Positions 41,446 to 48,181 of a stretch of DNA of 64,000 bases are shown here, in pieces. Position numbers and translations under genes: made by a program. The number at the start of each line of letters is the position of its first letter. The stretch's first letter is position 1. This DNA is from a virus, in the IMG/VR virus record IMGVR_UViG_3300033984_000268, positions 24,359 to 88,358 of that record. One strand, written 5' to 3'. The notes under the pieces are model-generated. The model did not search any database and had not been told where the DNA came from. It saw only the letters and a list, made by a program, of their open reading frames with translations.

Positions 41446-41966
41446 TATCCTGTAATTAATGCATCAACTTTAGTTTGTAAATCTAAAATTGAAACTTGCA
41501 TGTTAGCAATAGTTTGATTTTGATTTTGAAGAGTTGTATAAAAGTCACAAACTTTTAATCCAATTAAAGTAACATAATTATTAATTTGTGTTACAGTACC
41601 ACCAGCTTGCGCTTCAAAACAACCAGCTACAACAACTTCACAATCAGGACAACCTGATGCAACAGTTCCAGTAGATGTAGGTGATGCACCGCCAGATTTA
41701 ATTGTACATAATTCATCTAAAATTGCTTGAATTAAATCGATGAATGTTTTTAAGTCGCAAGTATCTGCAATACAAGACGCATCATAATTTGAAACATCTG
41801 TATATGTTAACAACAAACAAATCTTTTCTGCAAATTGTGCCAATACTTCACTAATAGTATCCCCATTACATAATTGTAAAAAAGGAATATCAGGTCCTTG
41901 CCATACTACACAATTGCTTGATGTAGTGACGCATCCTGTTGGTTTTGTATTTGTCGGTCTTCCCAT
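41445..41966 (-). CDS. Cys-rich protein with C-terminal coiled coil (173 aa)
   Basis: This 173-residue protein begins with TKPTGCVTTSSNCVVW and a CNGDTISEVLAQFAEKIC segment resembling the GDSL-type fibre linker of the 427-residue protein. In the middle is a CPDCEVVVAGC cluster. The last 40 residues (with IANMQVSILDLQTKV) have heptad-like hydrophobics typical of a trimeric coiled coil. This suggests a short trimeric stalk or base for the following Cys-rich paralogues. No catalytic motif is visible. Confidence 0.6.
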   Translation of the reverse strand: MGRPTNTKPTGCVTTSSNCVVWQGPDIPFLQLCNGDTISEVLAQFAEKICLLLTYTDVSNYDASCIADTCDLKTFIDLIQAILDELCTIKSGGASPTSTGTVASGCPDCEVVVAGCFEAQAGGTVTQINNYVTLIGLKVCDFYTTLQNQNQTIANMQVSILDLQTKVDALITG

Positions 41967-42002
41967 ACTATAATATAATTAATTTTTTAATAAAAAGCAA
42001 AT

Positions 42003-42641
42003 CTATGGACAACAAATAGAGTTGTCAGTAATTAAATCCAACTTCAAAACTTCCATGTCAATTTTTGCGGATGTGAAATCTGAAGGACAACAAAATTTAA
42101 TTCCAAATTTTAATGTCTGAATTTCTTTAAAAATGACATCTGCAAAAGTACACATAATTGTTTCGACTTTTTCAGGATCTAGTTTATTGTAATCTGGTTC
42201 AGCATAAATAATTTTTTTAGTAACTACCATGCCAGGTTCTTCATATACTGGATCAGGAAGACATTCTGCACAAGTTCCAACAGTTTCTACCTCAACAAAG
42301 TATTCAGCAAAAGGAATGACAGATATACCATCAACTAAACAACCTTCTTCTAACTTGAAACAACCGCAAACAACATTACCACTTTCATCAGTAATAGATG
42401 TAATAACTTTTTCAAGTAAATCATCTGGGTGTACTCCATTAGTTGTACCACTAAAAGAAAATATTGTGGGTTTGCCGCCAACATTACAAGGTTCATTATC
42501 ACAACATTGAACGAGTTGATAATATTCATTGTTATCAGTATTAGTTGTTTCGTCACTAAAAGTGTAATATGTACCAGTGTAGTCCTCTAAATCAAAATAA
42601 AGAAACCTTGGTTGAAACCCTGTAAGTATATCAAGTATCAT
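42003..42641 (-). CDS. Cys-rich structural-module protein (212 aa)
   Basis: This 212-residue protein starts MILDILTGFQPRFLYFDLEDY; its start codon overlaps the stop of the upstream 56-residue gene (TAATG). It has QCCDNEPC, CGCFK, CAECLPD, FCCPSD and a terminal CCP, again the CC/CxxC style of this cluster. The remaining sequence looks beta-rich. I do not recognise the family. Its place in the Cys-rich cluster suggests a virion appendage or assembly protein. Confidence 0.6.
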   Translation of the reverse strand: MILDILTGFQPRFLYFDLEDYTGTYYTFSDETTNTDNNEYYQLVQCCDNEPCNVGGKPTIFSFSGTTNGVHPDDLLEKVITSITDESGNVVCGCFKLEEGCLVDGISVIPFAEYFVEVETVGTCAECLPDPVYEEPGMVVTKKIIYAEPDYNKLDPEKVETIMCTFADVIFKEIQTLKFGIKFCCPSDFTSAKIDMEVLKLDLITDNSICCP

Positions 42642-42811
42642 TATTGTTTGGTTTTAACAGTTGGTACAACTGGCTGTGCAGGTTGTACTGGAGTATTTTG
42701 AGAATTGTACAAATTAACGCATACAGAACAACATTGTGCTCCGTTTAATGCTACTACTAAATAAGAACCACCGCAAGTACAAGTACCGCAATTTGAACAT
42801 GAAACTGCCAT
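42641..42811 (-). CDS. Small Cys-rich protein (56 aa)
   Basis: A 56-residue gene reads MAVSCSNCGTCTCGGSYLVV and continues with QCCSVC before a Pro/Gln/Val-rich tail. The CxxCxxCxC plus CCxxC arrangement is that of a zinc-binding knuckle. It fills the gap between its neighbours with a TAATG overlap at its 3' end and a 2-nt gap at its 5' end, which argues it is real. Its function is unknown. Confidence 0.65.
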   Translation of the reverse strand: MAVSCSNCGTCTCGGSYLVVALNGAQCCSVCVNLYNSQNTPVQPAQPVVPTVKTKQ

Positions 42812-42813
42812 AA

Positions 42814-43374
42814 TTAAAATATTTTACATGAAAAAGCATCTAATAATTTTTTAGCATAGTTAAATATAACCATACCTTTTTCTGCATCTAAGCAATATTC
42901 AACACTTGCTTTTGCTGCATCTATATATCCACTGATGCGCATTAAGTCTTTAAACTTTGCATCTGTTTCCGCACCTGGTTCACAAGCACCTAATTGTAAT
43001 TTACATAACTCTGCTTTCAGTTGTTTTTTGATTGCAGTTGTGCGTAAATGATTATACTCTACGTACAATTGTTCATTTGGTGATATAGAATATTTAATTA
43101 CATAAACCCCATCAGGAAGTTCACTAAATAAAACACCGCAGTTTGTACCTTGTAGTTTTAATTCACATGCAGTTAGATTAAAGATAAATCCTTTTTGTAC
43201 TACTATAGGAACAGTGGTAGTGTTAAATTCCACACAATCTTTAAACCCAGGAACTAACACTTGAAGTGTAGGGCAAAGGTAGGGCATAATTGGTTCATAC
43301 CAACTTGTATCTTCAATTCGAAGGATGCAATCCGTTTGAATATCAGGAATATTTAAACTTAATTTATTTGTCAT
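42814..43374 (-). CDS. Conserved structural-block protein (186 aa)
   Basis: I start this gene at the ATG at 43374 (MTNKLSLNIPDIQ). The frame extends 14 codons further, to an ATG at 43416, but that extension would translate the terminator hairpin and the promoter-like box, so it is not credible. The 186-residue product has ELPDGVYVIKYSISPNEQ followed by YVEYNHLRTT, a pattern I recognise from a conserved family of Bacteroidota phage structural clusters with no known function. Nine cysteines are spread through the protein. It heads the Cys-rich/fibre unit, behind a TAACTTTG box. Confidence 0.65.
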   Translation of the reverse strand: MTNKLSLNIPDIQTDCILRIEDTSWYEPIMPYLCPTLQVLVPGFKDCVEFNTTTVPIVVQKGFIFNLTACELKLQGTNCGVLFSELPDGVYVIKYSISPNEQLYVEYNHLRTTAIKKQLKAELCKLQLGACEPGAETDAKFKDLMRISGYIDAAKASVEYCLDAEKGMVIFNYAKKLLDAFSCKIF

Positions 43375-43379
43375 AACGT

Positions 43380-43387
43380 CAAAGTTA
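43380..43387 (-). promoter_or_regulatory. TAnnTTTG promoter-like box (TAACTTTG)
   Basis: On the minus strand TAACTTTG matches the Bacteroidota -7 consensus. It lies between the terminator of the 506-residue gene and the ATG at 43374, so any transcript would have almost no leader. Confidence 0.45.
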
Positions 43388-43426
43388 AAAAAAAAGGAGA
43401 ATAGAGAAACCTCCATCCTCCTTTTT
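43386..43426 (-). terminator. Intrinsic terminator after the 506-residue structural gene
   Basis: On the minus strand AAAAAGGAG pairs with CTCCTTTTT around an 18-nt loop and is followed by a run of Ts, about 24 nt after the stop of the 506-residue gene. Confidence 0.85.
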
Positions 43427-43449
43427 ATGAAGAAACTTAATTGTAATTC

Positions 43450-44970
43450 TTACAATGCAGCAGCAGTAAATGTTGCATGAGCAAATGTTTCTAAAGCAAC
43501 ACCTTGTCCAGCAGCAGTTAACCATGCAGCCATAAATGTTTCGAAATCTGTAGCAGCTCCAGAAGCAGTTGGTACATAGATAACCAATGAATATTGATCA
43601 TCATCATAAACACTTGATGGATTATTACGACGAGGAACTACGTGTTGAATTACGTAACGTGTGTATAACACATTAGGAATTGCAGTAAACAATTGATCTC
43701 CTTGATTAATTTGACGCAATCTTACATCATCATGGAAATGATTTTGTAAATAAGACTCATCTAAGATAACGTCTTTCAATACAGTTCTACCAAAACCTTG
43801 ACCAGCAAATCCAGCAAATTCTTCTTGAACACAAATACCTTTGAAGTCACATGGAAGACCAGTTAAATCTGTCAAAGATGCTTTGATTCTTACAATCTCT
43901 CTTTCTTGGAAATCAGATTTTTGGAAAGAACAAGTTCCAAATTCAGTATCGATGTAAGCACCAACTAAACGTAAACCAGCAACTTTACCAGCAACGTGAG
44001 CTACAGGAACGTATGCATCCATTAATGCCAAAGTATCTAATTTAACACCAGCTTCAGTATAAACGATAGGTTGGATAAAGTCTTTCAAGAATACATCATT
44101 CATGATTTGTTTAGCCCAATCAATCATTACTGTTGTAGAATCAACAGCAGAAGGAACCGCACCATTTGCACAACATCCTGTGTAAGCAGCTAATGTTCTA
44201 TAAGCATCATGATTTAACAATCTTAACACTGGAGAACCATACAAGTCTAATCTCAAGTTATATGTTTCACCACATAAGAAATCAAAGTTTGCACAAGAAG
44301 GAGCAACAGTCAATGTGATTGTTGGAGCAGTTGTTGCTGTATAGCCAGCAAGAGCATTTGTAGGTATTGTTAATACGTTGGTAGAAACATACGCACCATT
44401 TCCTCTATCGCGCACAACAACTGCAGTAATAATACCACCAGCAACAGTAACGTCAACAGTTAATCCAGTACCAGCACCACCAGTTGTTGGTAAGTCTTGG
44501 AATGTACCATTCGTAGTGATTGTACCACCAGTTGTGATTGCAGCAACAATGTTATCTAAATTTGTTGCACCAATATGAACAATATTTTGTTCAGCTGCAG
44601 CACCAACAACTTTAAAGAATTTGTTAATGTGCAAAGGATTAATCAATTTTGATTTGTTTGCTTCATTGTATCCACCATGGAAAGGACCGATTTTGTCATC
44701 TTTCATTAACGAACTAGCCGCTAAATGTAATGGAACCGCTCTACCACCAACAACACCTGTTAAAACAGATTTGAAAGTTTTTGGATCAAAGAAACCATAA
44801 GCTCCTGCGCCTAATCCATAGGGAGCAGCAGATTTTGATAAACTTCTTGTGTGAACACCAGCTTCGATTACGAAACCGTTGTTTAATGCTACAGTCGTGT
44901 TAGCAACTGATGCTTGAGTACCCTTTGAGCCTACAAAAGACTTGCGAAAGGATGAATTGAAATAACTCAT
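43450..44970 (-). CDS. Abundant-looking structural protein (506 aa), possible second shell or appendage protein
   Basis: This 506-residue protein starts MSYFNSSFRKSFVG and is the only gene of its own unit: a TTTTGTATATTA box at 45011 upstream, a strong terminator downstream. It is Ala/Gly/Val-rich, with segments such as AAPYGLGAGAYGFFDPKTF, GPFHGGYNEANKSK and FCGEEFAGFAGQGFGRT-like Gly runs (FAGFAGQGFGRT), consistent with a stable, repeating assembly. A single-gene unit with promoter and terminator suggests high, separate expression. It is not obviously the capsid protein, which fits the 538-residue gene better by order. A decoration protein, appendage shaft or sheath-like protein are open options. 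Confidence 0.65.
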   Translation of the reverse strand: MSYFNSSFRKSFVGSKGTQASVANTTVALNNGFVIEAGVHTRSLSKSAAPYGLGAGAYGFFDPKTFKSVLTGVVGGRAVPLHLAASSLMKDDKIGPFHGGYNEANKSKLINPLHINKFFKVVGAAAEQNIVHIGATNLDNIVAAITTGGTITTNGTFQDLPTTGGAGTGLTVDVTVAGGIITAVVVRDRGNGAYVSTNVLTIPTNALAGYTATTAPTITLTVAPSCANFDFLCGETYNLRLDLYGSPVLRLLNHDAYRTLAAYTGCCANGAVPSAVDSTTVMIDWAKQIMNDVFLKDFIQPIVYTEAGVKLDTLALMDAYVPVAHVAGKVAGLRLVGAYIDTEFGTCSFQKSDFQEREIVRIKASLTDLTGLPCDFKGICVQEEFAGFAGQGFGRTVLKDVILDESYLQNHFHDDVRLRQINQGDQLFTAIPNVLYTRYVIQHVVPRRNNPSSVYDDDQYSLVIYVPTASGAATDFETFMAAWLTAAGQGVALETFAHATFTAAAL

Positions 44971-45010
44971 TTTTTACAGTTTTTAATTATTAAATAATAC
45001 ATTAAGTAAA

Positions 45011-45022
45011 TAATATACAAAA
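45011..45022 (-). promoter_or_regulatory. Promoter-like box TTTTGTATATTA upstream of the 506-residue gene
   Basis: The same 12-mer as at 24907 and 63055, read on the minus strand, about 40 nt before the ATG at 44970 and just after the end of a small Lys-rich gene. Confidence 0.5.
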
Positions 45023-45047
45023 TGTTTTTCAAAAATGCAAGACTTTC

Positions 45048-45191
45048 TTAACATTTATTTTTTGATGATCCGCCCATTGATTTTTTAGGCATTGCTTTTT
45101 TTGCTCCAGCCTTTGCTGGTGCGGCTTTCTTCGCCCATGGTGGAACCCATGCTCCTTTTGCAGGTGCGGCTTTTTTCTTTGCTACTGCCAT
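45048..45191 (-). CDS. Tiny Lys/Ala-rich, histone H1-like protein (47 aa)
   Basis: A 47-residue gene starts MAVAKKKAAPAKGAW and contains two AAPAK repeats and many KK pairs, ending SSKNKC. This composition resembles the tails of histone H1 or HU-type proteins. It begins 27 nt after the ring-protein stop. It is the last of five tiny basic genes in this stretch. A DNA-condensing or packaging accessory is plausible but inferred from composition only. Confidence 0.6.
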   Translation of the reverse strand: MAVAKKKAAPAKGAWVPPWAKKAAPAKAGAKKAMPKKSMGGSSKNKC

Positions 45192-45218
45192 TTTTATTTA
45201 TATTTATTGATTACACGA

Positions 45219-45920
45219 TTAATTATTTTGCTCTACTGATTGTTCAGCAATTTGATTTGCTGTAATGCTTTCAATATCTCCTGTGATGATTTTTACACAT
45301 TCATCAATTAGTAATTCAATTACATCATCTTTAAATTCACATTCAACTTCTTCTAAAGAAGGTTGTGTGGTGTAAGGATCCACTGTTCCTAAAATTTGAA
45401 TTCTTCTTGGTTGTTTAAAGTATGTTAGCACTATGTCCTGAACATCAAATTTATTGTTGGTATATATTTTAATTACATTACCACCCATTGTACAAAAAGT
45501 TTCAGCCCATTGAAAGTTTGGATTTTTATTTACATCACGTAATAATTCATCCACGTTTCCTTCTTCAGCTAAATAAATCATAGCAGGTCTTGGTTCACAA
45601 CAGTCTGCTTTCATTTTAGCACTTATCCTTTTCCACTGGAAATAATCTTTAGGAAAAGAGTTTGATGCATAGTACCCATCTTTCTTTCCAAACTGCATAG
45701 AAAGAGTTGTAAGTAATACTTGAATATCATCTATACGTCTATTTGAAGATTCATTTCCAGTTTTTGTAAGATTGGTTCCTTGAATTTGTCTTCGACACCA
45801 ACCAACCATACCTTTGTTAAATGCTTCTACGATTTGCCAGTCCATGATGTTATCATAGTCATTACTAGCAAGTTTATTCATTCGCTGTTTAACCTTTACT
45901 TTGATTACTGAATTTTTCAT
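45219..45920 (-). CDS. Tail ring / head-tail connector protein, P22 gp4-like (233 aa)
   Basis: This 233-residue protein opens with VKQRMNKLASNDYDNI and continues WQIVEAFNKGMVGWCRRQI, then NRRIDDIQVLLT. I recognise this N-terminus as the crAss-like ring protein family previously linked to P22 gp4 (the first ring under the portal). The C-terminus is acidic (EQSVEQNN). The ATG overlaps the stop of a 55-residue gene by ATGA. It is some distance downstream of portal and capsid genes, as in other crAss-like genomes. The role at the portal ring is family knowledge applied by similarity of pattern. Confidence 0.75.
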   Translation of the reverse strand: MKNSVIKVKVKQRMNKLASNDYDNIMDWQIVEAFNKGMVGWCRRQIQGTNLTKTGNESSNRRIDDIQVLLTTLSMQFGKKDGYYASNSFPKDYFQWKRISAKMKADCCEPRPAMIYLAEEGNVDELLRDVNKNPNFQWAETFCTMGGNVIKIYTNNKFDVQDIVLTYFKQPRRIQILGTVDPYTTQPSLEEVECEFKDDVIELLIDECVKIITGDIESITANQIAEQSVEQNN

Positions 45921-46084
45921 CCTTTAACCTTTTTTAAATTTGGATTTTTCTTTTTTGCAGCAGGTGATGATTTACGTGCAGATGATGCTAATATTGCACC
46001 AGCACTTTCCATTGATACACCTTGTTTAGATGCAATGTTTTTTTGTGCTGCTTTAAAACCCATTCCTTTTTTAACTTTTGCCAT
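45917..46084 (-). CDS. Tiny Lys/Ala-rich basic protein (55 aa)
   Basis: A 55-residue gene (MAKVKKGMGFKAAQKNIASK...) overlaps the start of the ring-protein gene by ATGA and follows the 93-residue gene with a TAATG junction. It has a short amphipathic helix (FKAAQKNIASKQGVSMESAGAILAS) before a Lys/Pro-rich tail. The tight junctions support translation. Function is unknown; DNA binding is possible from charge. Confidence 0.65.
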   Translation of the reverse strand: MAKVKKGMGFKAAQKNIASKQGVSMESAGAILASSARKSSPAAKKKNPNLKKVKG

Positions 46085-46365
46085 TACTTTTTCTTTTTAT
46101 GTGCGCTATCTTTCATAATTTTACCGTTAGGCATTACATGGCTTCCTTTAGGCACTTTAGGATTATCTTTATGCCATTTCTTACTAGCAGATTCACCATG
46201 TTTAATTGTTTTAGATCCAGCTTTTTTAGTTAGATTAATTGTATCTGACTTTCCATTACTTGAACTAGGATGGTTCACCATAATATCACCAACCTTACCT
46301 TTACCGCTTTTAGTGGTTTTTTTATAAACTCTGTGTTTTTCACCACCAGTTGTTATTGTTGCCAT
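46084..46365 (-). CDS. Small basic Ser/Lys-rich protein (93 aa)
   Basis: This 93-residue basic, low-complexity protein ends AHKKKK. Its segments HRVYKKTTKSGKGKVGDI and KKWHKDNPKVPKGSHVMPNG look like a small phage structural family, but I cannot name it. Its start is 2 nt downstream of the previous stop and its end overlaps the next start (TAATG). It belongs to the run of five basic proteins after the capsid region. Confidence 0.6.
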   Translation of the reverse strand: MATITTGGEKHRVYKKTTKSGKGKVGDIMVNHPSSSNGKSDTINLTKKAGSKTIKHGESASKKWHKDNPKVPKGSHVMPNGKIMKDSAHKKKK

Positions 46366-46367
46366 AA

Positions 46368-46493
46368 CTATTTCTTTTTAGAAGCAGGTTTTTTTATATT
46401 ACGACCAATCATCATTCCTGCTTGAAAAGATTTTTTAACCTTTTCTGCACACTCTGATTTCTTTGAACTTGTGGTAGTTTTTGTCTTTGCCAT
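46368..46493 (-). CDS. Tiny Lys-rich protein (41 aa)
   Basis: A 41-residue gene (MAKTKTTTSSKKSECAEKVKK...) has TAATG overlap with the stop of the 95-residue gene and ends ASKKK. It is extremely basic, with one cysteine and a short helix QAGMMIGRN. Tight coupling to neighbours supports it being real. Function is unknown. Confidence 0.6.
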   Translation of the reverse strand: MAKTKTTTSSKKSECAEKVKKSFQAGMMIGRNIKKPASKKK

Positions 46494-46780
46494 TACTTTT
46501 TCTTTTTATGTGTATTTGCAAAATTTCTTGCTGCTTCTTTACTACCAAATCCCCATGCTTTTAATGCAAGTTTTAATCTTGTAGGTTCACCATTTGGTTT
46601 CTTTTCTGGACCAGCCATACCACCAAACCTTGCTGCAAAACTAACCCTTCTTGGATTAGTTCCTGATTTAACAGGTGCTTTAAGGTTAGAGCCTTCCGCT
46701 TTCGCAGAAGCTCTACCTTTAGCATTTAATCCACCATTAGGATTCTTTCCTTCTTTTCTTGTCCAAGCTGGAGTAGCCAT
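46493..46780 (-). CDS. DUF6321-like small basic protein (95 aa)
   Basis: The sequence pattern (PAWTRKEGKNPNGGLNAKGRASA, then PVKSGTNPRRVSFAARFGGM, ending AHKKKK-like NTHKKKK) matches what I recognise as the DUF6321 family, found in diverse phages and giant-virus-associated elements, of unknown role. It is Arg/Lys-rich with conserved Trp and Gly residues. It is the first of five tiny basic genes. A DNA-associated virion protein is a reasonable guess but is not shown. Confidence 0.65.
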   Translation of the reverse strand: MATPAWTRKEGKNPNGGLNAKGRASAKAEGSNLKAPVKSGTNPRRVSFAARFGGMAGPEKKPNGEPTRLKLALKAWGFGSKEAARNFANTHKKKK

Positions 46781-46786
46781 ATCAAT

Positions 46787-47782
46787 TTATTTAGCCCATA
46801 ATGCTTCAACTCTGGCCATCAATTTGTCCAGGATGTCTTCATTTAATGGATTATTTAAAAATTCTAAAACATCCGCACTGTTTCTTCCAAGCATTATGTT
46901 TTCAGTTTCTTCATATAAAACACCATCCGCTTTAACGATAATGTATTTATGGAAAGATGCATCTTTAATAATTGCTTTCAATTTAAGTACATCATGTGAC
47001 ATTTCTGCATGTTCAATAAACAATGAAGCACAACGCTTTTTATCACTGTCGTATGACAATCCTTGTATATATGAATCCAAGTTAGAATAAACTGTATCAG
47101 GCAATGTTCTATTGCTATACTGAATACTATCTTTAACAATGTTTTTAGCAATGTAATATAGTTTTCTTGGATCTTCATCAGACAAAGTATTCAATAAAGC
47201 CAAAGCTTTATTTTTCAATTTAACTGAAGAAACTTTATTAGCCATAGTATCGATTTGTCTATCTAAATACCATTTCTTTTTATTTCTTTTACAGTCTTCC
47301 CAACTTGTTGCCACTAATGAAAAACCACCATTTTCAATTCCTTTGATGATAAGTAAATGGTCAAGGTTATTTGCAGGATCTAAATAAACGTCATCGTTTC
47401 CTAATTTCAATAACACTTTGCTCCAAATTTCAGAATTGTTTGGTCCAAACATTTCTACCTTACTCCAAAAGTCTTTGTCGTCAACATCAATATGATTAAA
47501 CGCTCTTTCTCTTTCAAGCATAGCAACCGTTTCTCTAATGTCTTTAATAACAGCTTTCTTTTTAGCTTCATCAGTGATTTGTTTAATCTCTGGTGCAAAC
47601 TCATACAATCCGTTCAAATAACGAATCTTACCGTTTTGTTCTATTGCTGCAAGTGGTTCCACTTGAAACGTGTTGGGGAAAACTACATAGTTATAGTTCT
47701 CTAAACCCATATTCTCTACATCAGGATCGCTAAATGGTTTGATAGCGATTTTTCCCAATGCTCCTAAATTTTTTGTACTCAT
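46787..47782 (-). CDS. Conserved capsid-region protein (331 aa)
   Basis: This 331-residue protein starts MSTKNLGALGKIAIKPFSDPDVENMGLENY and is mostly alpha-helical, with a central region rich in charged residues and a C-terminus ending LMARVEALWAK. It follows the capsid gene block in a unit with its own TAnnTTTG box and precedes the basic-protein cluster and ring protein. A protein in this position is conserved in crAss-like genomes, and it may be a capsid-associated or maturation protein. I do not recognise a domain, and no protease motif is visible. Confidence 0.6.
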   Translation of the reverse strand: MSTKNLGALGKIAIKPFSDPDVENMGLENYNYVVFPNTFQVEPLAAIEQNGKIRYLNGLYEFAPEIKQITDEAKKKAVIKDIRETVAMLERERAFNHIDVDDKDFWSKVEMFGPNNSEIWSKVLLKLGNDDVYLDPANNLDHLLIIKGIENGGFSLVATSWEDCKRNKKKWYLDRQIDTMANKVSSVKLKNKALALLNTLSDEDPRKLYYIAKNIVKDSIQYSNRTLPDTVYSNLDSYIQGLSYDSDKKRCASLFIEHAEMSHDVLKLKAIIKDASFHKYIIVKADGVLYEETENIMLGRNSADVLEFLNNPLNEDILDKLMARVEALWAK

Positions 47783-47807
47783 GTTCGTTGGTTTAATTTT
47801 GTACTGA

Positions 47808-47815
47808 CAAATTTA
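47808..47815 (-). promoter_or_regulatory. TAnnTTTG promoter-like box (TAAATTTG)
   Basis: TAAATTTG on the minus strand matches the Bacteroidota -7 consensus and lies just after the terminator of the 88-residue gene, about 25 nt before the ATG at 47782. No good -33 element is seen because the terminator occupies that position. Confidence 0.5.
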
Positions 47816-47816
47816 A

Positions 47817-47845
47817 TAAAAAACAGCTTCCGAAGAAGCTGCTTT
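47817..47845 (-). terminator. Intrinsic terminator after the 88-residue gene
   Basis: On the minus strand a stem CAGCTTC/GAAGCTG closed by a TTCG tetraloop is followed by GTTTTTT. This is one of the clearest terminators in the window. Confidence 0.9.
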
Positions 47846-47850
47846 GCAAT

Positions 47851-48117
47851 TTATGATAATGCTGCGATTATCAAATTTAATTTTGTTTCAATCAAAACTA
47901 AATTTGCATTAACCGTAGTAATAGTTTGTGCAACTGTTGCACCTGTTGCTACAGGAGTTAAAGTTACTGCACCAGCTGCTTTTACAGCTCCATTTGCAGC
48001 ATTAATTTGATCCATTAAGCTGTTCAAATGTGCTAATCTTGCGAATTCAAATGTTTCGAAATCTGCAGTTTTTAAAACAGTTGGCGTTTTTAACGCGTTT
48101 AATTTTACTAAAGACAT
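47851..48117 (-). CDS. Small coiled-coil protein after the capsid gene (88 aa)
   Basis: This 88-residue protein begins MSLVKLNALKTPTVLKTADFETFEFARL. Its C-terminal 30 residues (VAQTITTVNANLVLIETKLN...) have heptad-like hydrophobics, suggesting a small trimer or dimer. It is flanked by terminators on both sides (48131 and 47817), implying a separate transcript or partial readthrough from the capsid gene; no clear promoter is visible. A capsid decoration or head-fibre component is plausible from position, not proven. Confidence 0.6.
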   Translation of the reverse strand: MSLVKLNALKTPTVLKTADFETFEFARLAHLNSLMDQINAANGAVKAAGAVTLTPVATGATVAQTITTVNANLVLIETKLNLIIAALS

Positions 48118-48130
48118 AATAATTAAGTTT

Positions 48131-48162
48131 AAAAAAAAGGAACTGGTGGTTACCAGCTCCTT
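48131..48162 (-). terminator. Intrinsic terminator after the capsid gene
   Basis: On the minus strand AAGGAGCTGGT pairs with ACCAGTTCCTT (one G-T wobble, loop AACC) and is followed by TTTTTT. It starts about 20 nt after the stop of the 538-residue gene. Confidence 0.9.
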
Positions 48163-48181
48163 CTTTTAGTGAATATTCTAA

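Noticed and set aside
43375-43416. Longer start of the 186-residue gene at 43416
   Set aside because: It translates the terminator stem and promoter-like box; the ATG at 43374 is better placed.
43450-44970. Calling the 506-residue gene the major capsid protein
   Set aside because: The 538-residue gene directly after the putative scaffold fits better by order; the 506-residue gene is separated by several other units. Kept as an alternative to test.
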